DNA from: Clostridiales bacterium UBA4696
Lineage (GTDB): Bacteria; Bacillota; Clostridia; Oscillospirales; Oscillospiraceae
Length of the DNA: 9,462 nt
NCBI GenBank assembly: GCA_002404795.1
Contig: DHKK01000077.1
Coordinates: forward strand, 4,178 to 13,639
Direction of reading: 5' to 3'
The notes beneath the pieces are model-generated. The model had not been told where the DNA came from. It did no database searches and worked only from the letters and a program-made list of their open reading frames with translations. How positions within the stretch are numbered: position 1 is the stretch's first letter; each line of letters opens with the position of its first letter. This document shows positions 6,565 to 9,462 of the stretch, one piece after another. A program made the translations under genes and the position numbers.

Positions 6565-7950
6565 ATGGCTAATATGCAGGCTACCAAGACTCCGATGCCG
6601 GAGCAGGACCCGAACGTCCGCAACAAGAATTTCAAGGAAGTCACCCTGGGCTATACCGCCGAAATGGCCATCAATGAGGCCAAGCGCTGCCTGCAGTGCA
6701 AGAAGCCGCACTGTGTCGAGGGCTGCCCGGTCAATATTCATATTCCCGAGTTCATCCATGAGGTCGCCGAAGGCAACTTCGAAAAGGCCTATGAGATCAT
6801 CACCGATACCAACTCGCTGCCCGCCCTGTCCGGCCGTGTATGTCCGCAGGAGACGCAGTGCGAGTCCAAGTGCGTCCGCGGCAACAAGGGCGAGCCGGTC
6901 GCCATCGGCCGTCTCGAGCGCTTTGTCGCCGACTGGTACCGCGAGAACGTCAACGCCATGCCGAAGAAGGCCGAGTCCAACGGTCTGAAGGTCGCGGTCG
7001 TCGGCTCCGGCCCGTCCGGCCTGACCTGTGCGTCTCTGCTTGCCAAGAAGGGCTATCAGGTGTCCCTGTTTGAGGCGCTGCACACCGCCGGCGGCGTTCT
7101 GGTCTACGGCATCCCCGAGTTCCGTCTGCCGAAGGCCATCGTTGCCAACGAGGTCGAAAAGCTGAAGGCGCAGGGCGTCGAGGTCATGACCGATATGGTC
7201 ATCGGCAAGGTCCTGTCCATCGACGATCTGTTCGAGATGGGCTTCAAGGCTGTCTTCGTCGGCTCCGGCGCGGGCCTGCCGATGTTCATGCACATCCCCG
7301 GAGAGTCGCTCAAGGGCGTCTGCTCGGCAAATGAATATCTGACCCGCATCAACCTCATGAAGGCCTATCTCGAAGAAAGCGACACGCCGATCCTGCACTC
7401 CAAGGCGGCCGCGATCGTCGGCGGCGGCAACGTCGCCATGGACGCCGCCCGCTGCGCCAAGCGCATGGGCACCGAGAAGGTGTACATCGTCTACCGCCGC
7501 GGCGAGGCCGAAATGCCCGCCAGACTCGAAGAGCAGCACCACGCCAAGGAAGAGGGCATCGAGTTCATGACCCTCACCAACCCGACCGAGATCATCGGCG
7601 GCGAGGACGGCCGTGTCTGCGGCATGAAGTGCATCAGGATGGAGCTCGGCGAGCCTGACGCGTCCGGCCGCCGCCGTCCGATCCCCGTGGAGGGCAGCGA
7701 ATTTGTCCTCGACGTCGACATGGTCATCATGTCCCTCGGCACGTCTCCGAACCCGCTGATCCGCTCCACAACCCCCGGCCTCGAGACCAACAAGAAGGGC
7801 GGCATCATCGTCGACGAGAACGAGATGTCCACCCGCGAGAACGTCTTCGCCGGCGGTGACGCCGTCACGGGCGCTGCGACCGTCATCCTGGCCATGGGCG
7901 CAGGCAAGAAGGCCGCGGAAGCCATCGACCGCAAGCTGCAGGGCAAATAA
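6565..7950 (+). CDS. nfnB: NADH-dependent reduced ferredoxin:NADP+ oxidoreductase, large subunit (GltD-like)
   Basis: The 461-residue protein is related to the glutamate synthase small subunit. The N-terminal iron-sulfur domain has Cys42, Cys45, Cys50 and Cys54, then Cys93, Cys99 and Cys103 with acidic residues Glu96 and Glu100 nearby. This fits two [4Fe-4S] clusters, one with only three cysteine ligands. The FAD-binding Rossmann motif is VVGSGPSG (145-152), and the NADP(H)-binding motif is IVGGGNVAMDAAR (284-296) with RR at 311-312. The terminal FAD motif is FAGGDAVTGA (428-437). Such proteins are often named glutamate synthase (gltA/gltD), but there is no large subunit next to it. The preceding nfnA gene identifies it as NfnB, which carries the bifurcating FAD and the ferredoxin-side clusters. 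A very strong GGGGAGGG (6550-6557) lies 7 bases before the ATG. The complex is cytoplasmic and balances NADPH, NADH and ferredoxin pools. Confidence 0.9.
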   Translation: MANMQATKTPMPEQDPNVRNKNFKEVTLGYTAEMAINEAKRCLQCKKPHCVEGCPVNIHIPEFIHEVAEGNFEKAYEIITDTNSLPALSGRVCPQETQCESKCVRGNKGEPVAIGRLERFVADWYRENVNAMPKKAESNGLKVAVVGSGPSGLTCASLLAKKGYQVSLFEALHTAGGVLVYGIPEFRLPKAIVANEVEKLKAQGVEVMTDMVIGKVLSIDDLFEMGFKAVFVGSGAGLPMFMHIPGESLKGVCSANEYLTRINLMKAYLEESDTPILHSKAAAIVGGGNVAMDAARCAKRMGTEKVYIVYRRGEAEMPARLEEQHHAKEEGIEFMTLTNPTEIIGGEDGRVCGMKCIRMELGEPDASGRRRPIPVEGSEFVLDVDMVIMSLGTSPNPLIRSTTPGLETNKKGGIIVDENEMSTRENVFAGGDAVTGAATVILAMGAGKKAAEAIDRKLQGK

Positions 7951-7954
7951 GTGG

Positions 7955-7982
7955 TTTAATCCTGCCCGGATCCGGTTACAAT
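7955..7982 (+). promoter_or_regulatory. Weak candidate promoter ahead of the hairpin and CBS gene
   Basis: TACAAT (7977-7982) is a fair -10 box, and TTTAAT (7955-7960) is a poor -35 box at 16-base spacing. If used, transcription would start near 7989 and the terminator-like hairpin would form in the leader of the CBS gene. The evidence is thin, but no other promoter for the CBS gene is visible. Confidence 0.25.
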
Positions 7983-7995
7983 CTCCATAAACGCG

Positions 7996-8027
7996 AAGCC
8001 CCGGCAGCGTTGGCTGCCGGGGCTTTT
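7996..8027 (+). terminator. Strong rho-independent terminator after nfnB
   Basis: AGCCCCGGCAGC (7997-8008) pairs perfectly with GCTGCCGGGGCT (8013-8024) around a GTTG loop, and A7996-T8025 extends the stem to 13 bp. It is followed by a TTTT tract that begins at the stem end. It lies about 45 bases past the nfnB stop codon and ends the nfnAB operon. The CBS-protein ribosome binding site begins only 6 bases after the T-tract, which is discussed as a finding. Confidence 0.82.
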
Positions 8028-8045
8028 GTAAAGGGGAGGAAACCG

Positions 8046-8477
8046 ATGAAAGTCAAAGACTGTATGACAAAGCACGTGATCAGTGTCGGCACGCAGGAGC
8101 CGGTCAGCGTGGCGGCCCGGCTGATGAGCCGGTACAACCTCGGCATTCTGCCGGTGCAGACGCCGGACGGACGCCTGTGCGGTATGGTGACCGACCGGGA
8201 CGTCGTCCTCCGCTGCGTCGCGGCAGGGAAGGACGCAGAGTCTGTACCGGTGCGAGAAATTATGTCAACCGGCGTTCTGGCCGTCGAGGCATCGGACGAT
8301 ACCGCGCGCGCGGCGCGGCTGATGTCCCGCGCGCAGCTGCGCCGCCTGCCCGTCACGCAGAACGGGCATCTGACCGGCATGCTTTCGCTGGCAGATCTGG
8401 CCAGACGCGGGAATTTCAGCATGGAGACGGCCCAGTGCATGGAATCCATCTGTAGCCCGGTCGTCCATCTGGACTGA
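8046..8477 (+). CDS. Small protein made of two CBS domains
   Basis: The 143-residue protein consists almost entirely of a tandem CBS (Bateman) pair: CBS1 at about 1-60 and CBS2 at about 66-122. The repeats are visible as VKDCMT...VSVAARLMSRYNLGILPV...GMVTDRDVV and VREIMS...TARAARLMSRAQLRRLPV...GMLSLADLA. A 21-residue tail follows. CBS pairs bind adenine nucleotides such as AMP, ATP or S-adenosylmethionine and usually regulate a fused or partner protein. No catalytic domain is attached here and the target is unknown. It is probably cytoplasmic. I chose ATG 8046 because GGGGAGGA (8033-8040) sits 5 bases upstream; the frame is open to 8010, but that would begin inside the terminator loop. It stands alone between nfnAB and the ribosomal operon, so context gives little help. 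Confidence 0.85.
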   Translation: MKVKDCMTKHVISVGTQEPVSVAARLMSRYNLGILPVQTPDGRLCGMVTDRDVVLRCVAAGKDAESVPVREIMSTGVLAVEASDDTARAARLMSRAQLRRLPVTQNGHLTGMLSLADLARRGNFSMETAQCMESICSPVVHLD

Positions 8478-8483
8478 CCGGGC
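8455..8483 (+). terminator. Long hairpin over the stop codon of the CBS gene
   Basis: GCCCGGTC (8455-8462) pairs with GACCGGGC (8476-8483), and inside it GTCC (8463-8466) pairs with GGAC (8471-8474) around ATCT, leaving one bulged T. The stem is 12 bp and contains the TGA stop codon (8475-8477). No U-tract follows. It may terminate weakly or protect the 3' end of the mRNA. Confidence 0.4.
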
Positions 8484-8524
8484 GGAAAAGCCGCAAAAAT
8501 CTTAGAATTTCTGCAAAAAAGCAT

Positions 8525-8553
8525 TTGACAAGCCAAAACTTCTCTGGTATAAT
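8525..8553 (+). promoter_or_regulatory. Consensus SigA promoter of the rplU-prp-rpmA operon
   Basis: TTGACA (8525-8530) and TATAAT (8548-8553) are both perfect consensus hexamers with an optimal 17-base spacer. This fits the high expression expected of ribosomal protein genes. Transcription should start near 8560. Confidence 0.92.
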
Positions 8554-8559
8554 TCTTAA

Positions 8560-8637
8560 GCCGCATTAAAGAGGTCAGAAGCTGCTCCGGCACACCTCAA
8601 GAGCGAGTCTACAAAGAAAAGGTAGGTGCAAACGAAT
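8560..8637 (+). promoter_or_regulatory. rplU mRNA leader, possible L21 leader element
   Basis: About 78 untranslated bases lie between the predicted transcription start and the rplU ATG. GAGGT (8571-8575) can pair with ACCTC (8594-8598), enclosing a GC-rich loop. A second stretch leads into the ribosome binding site AGGTAGGTG (8620-8628), which GAGGT/ACCTC rearrangements could mask: ACCTC is complementary to part of that site. Firmicutes commonly carry a structured L21 leader at this position, thought to mediate autoregulation. I place it by context and partial pairing, not by a confirmed structural match. Confidence 0.45.
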
Positions 8638-8949
8638 ATGCAGGCTATTATCGTTACCGGCGGTAAGCAGTACAACGTCAAGGAGGGCGATGTGATCTAC
8701 ATCGAGAAGCTCGCGGCGGAGGCTGAAGAAACCGTGACCTTCGATCAGGTTCTGGCAGTTGTTGACGGCGCTGACTCCAAGTTCGGCACGCCCACAGTTG
8801 CAGGTGCTAAGGTTGAGGCTAAGGTTCTGAAGAATGGCAAGGGCAAGAAGATCCGCGTCTTCAAGTACCGCTCCAAGAAGGACTCCAAGTCCCTCCAGGG
8901 CCACAGACAGCCGTACACCAAGGTGCAGATCGAGAAGATCGCGCTGTAA
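8638..8949 (+). CDS. rplU: 50S ribosomal protein L21
   Basis: The 103-residue protein matches bacterial L21 over its full length. It has the N-terminal beta segment beginning MQAIIVTGGKQYNV, a basic stretch KIRVFKYRSKK (71-81), and the C-terminal family signature GHRQPYTKVQIEKI (88-101). L21 binds 23S rRNA in the large subunit. ATG 8638 is chosen because the conserved protein starts there and AGGTAGGTG precedes it; an in-frame GTG at 8626 is part of that ribosome binding site. It is the first gene of the rplU-prp-rpmA operon, three bases before prp. Confidence 0.97.
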   Translation: MQAIIVTGGKQYNVKEGDVIYIEKLAAEAEETVTFDQVLAVVDGADSKFGTPTVAGAKVEAKVLKNGKGKKIRVFKYRSKKDSKSLQGHRQPYTKVQIEKIAL

Positions 8950-8952
8950 ATT

Positions 8953-9288
8953 ATGACACGCGTCGAATTTTTCGATCACGAGGGCAGGATCACCGGATTC
9001 TGCTGTTCGGGCCACAGCGGCTATGCAGAGGAAGGCAGCGACATCGTGTGCGCGGCCGTCTCCACAGCCGTCAAGCTTGCCGAGTGTACCATCAATGATG
9101 TGCTGGGCGAGCACGCAAAGACCAGGGTGAACGAAGACGAGGCCCGGATCACCTTGACCCTTCCCGCGACCTGTGAAAGCGAAGAGGCCGTACAGGCGGT
9201 CCTCTCCGGCATGATGCTCACATTGTGCAGTCTGCGGGATGACTATCCTGATTATATCGAAGTTTTGGAGGTGCAAAACGATGCTTAA
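8953..9288 (+). CDS. prp: Ribosomal-processing cysteine protease Prp
   Basis: The 111-residue protein (YsxB/DUF464 family) has the catalytic histidine at His21 in SGHSGYA and the catalytic cysteine at Cys33 in DIVCAAVS, preceded by the conserved Asp30. The spacing equals that described for Staphylococcus aureus Prp. Prp cleaves the N-terminal extension from ribosomal protein L27, an essential step because the extension would reach towards the peptidyl transferase centre. The gene sits between rplU and its substrate gene rpmA, the usual Firmicutes order. Only three bases separate it from rplU and its own ribosome binding site is poor, so translation is probably coupled to rplU. Its last 8 bases overlap rpmA. 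Confidence 0.95.
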   Translation: MTRVEFFDHEGRITGFCCSGHSGYAEEGSDIVCAAVSTAVKLAECTINDVLGEHAKTRVNEDEARITLTLPATCESEEAVQAVLSGMMLTLCSLRDDYPDYIEVLEVQNDA

Positions 9289-9462
9289 CATGAGTTTCCA
9301 GTTCTTCGCACACAAGAAAGGCGGCGGCTCCACCAAGAACGGCCGTGATTCTGAATCGAAGAGACTCGGCGCGAAGCGCGCTGACGGTCAGTTCGTTCTG
9401 GCTGGCAACATCCTCGTTCGTCAGAGAGGCACGCACATTCATCCGGGCAACAACGTCGGTAT
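9281..9462 (+). CDS. rpmA: 50S ribosomal protein L27, 3' end missing (partial)
   Basis: Sixty codons are visible before the window ends. The protein begins MLNMSFQFFAHKKGGGSTKN and continues with GRDSESKRLG and ILVRQRGTHIHPG, the standard L27 sequence. The first nine residues form the Firmicutes-type extension ending in QFF, with the expected Prp cleavage between Phe9 and Ala10, so that mature L27 would start AHKKGGG. L27 lies in the large subunit, with its N-terminus near the peptidyl transferase centre. GGAGGTG (9267-9273) inside prp provides the ribosome binding site, 7 bases before the ATG. The start overlaps the prp end by 8 bases in another frame. Confidence 0.96.
   Translation, partial: MLNMSFQFFAHKKGGGSTKNGRDSESKRLGAKRADGQFVLAGNILVRQRGTHIHPGNNVG

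Noticed and set aside
5560..7542. 660-codon open frame on the minus strand spanning nfnA and part of nfnB
   Set aside because: It crosses two well-supported plus-strand genes and their intergenic gap. Its His/Asp/Leu-rich product has no domain, and codon bias explains the lack of stops.
8010..8045. Upstream extension of the CBS protein to 8010
   Set aside because: The start would lie in the terminator loop. The GGGGAGGA site and domain boundaries support ATG 8046.
8626..8637. GTG 8626 as the rplU start
   Set aside because: This GTG is part of the AGGTAGGTG ribosome binding site, and L21 homology begins at Met 8638.

Overview
The window looks like chromosomal core sequence from a GC-rich anaerobic Firmicute, most likely a Clostridia/Oscillospiraceae-type gut bacterium. 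This is an inference from gene content: strong GGAGG-type ribosome binding sites, a PhoP/PhoR pair beside a Na+/phosphate transporter with a PhoU tail, an NfnAB electron-bifurcating transhydrogenase (a strict-anaerobe enzyme), and the rplU-prp-rpmA order in which L27 carries the Firmicutes-type N-terminal extension. I see no transposase, integrase, phage gene, tRNA, rRNA or CRISPR array.

Left part (1-2803, genes on the minus strand). The 5' end of a plsY-like acyltransferase gene runs off the left edge. It has its own good promoter, whose -10 box sits inside an inverted repeat. A GC-rich hairpin separates it from a two-gene operon encoding a PhoP/PhoB-type response regulator and a PhoR-type histidine kinase (4-base overlap). 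The AT-rich divergent region 2632-2803 carries several TTTAA(C/G)AT repeats that resemble PhoP boxes.

Centre (2804-7950, plus strand). A Na+/Pi cotransporter with a C-terminal PhoU-like region is divergent from phoPR. Next is gluQRS, which makes glutamyl-queuosine on tRNA-Asp. After an AT-rich gap with an extended -10 promoter comes the two-gene nfnA-nfnB operon, closed by a strong hairpin.

Right part (7951-9462, plus strand). A small two-CBS-domain protein has its ribosome binding site directly behind the nfnB hairpin. A near-consensus SigA promoter and a leader of about 78 nt then precede rplU (L21), prp (the protease that trims L27) and rpmA (L27, cut by the window end).

Functionally there are three blocks: phosphate sensing and uptake, redox balancing of ferredoxin/NADH/NADPH, and ribosome/tRNA maturation. 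I found no convincing undescribed multi-gene system. The points worth checking are regulatory: the palindromic plsY promoter, the Pho-like repeats, the hairpin in front of the CBS gene, and the overlap of protease and substrate genes in prp-rpmA.
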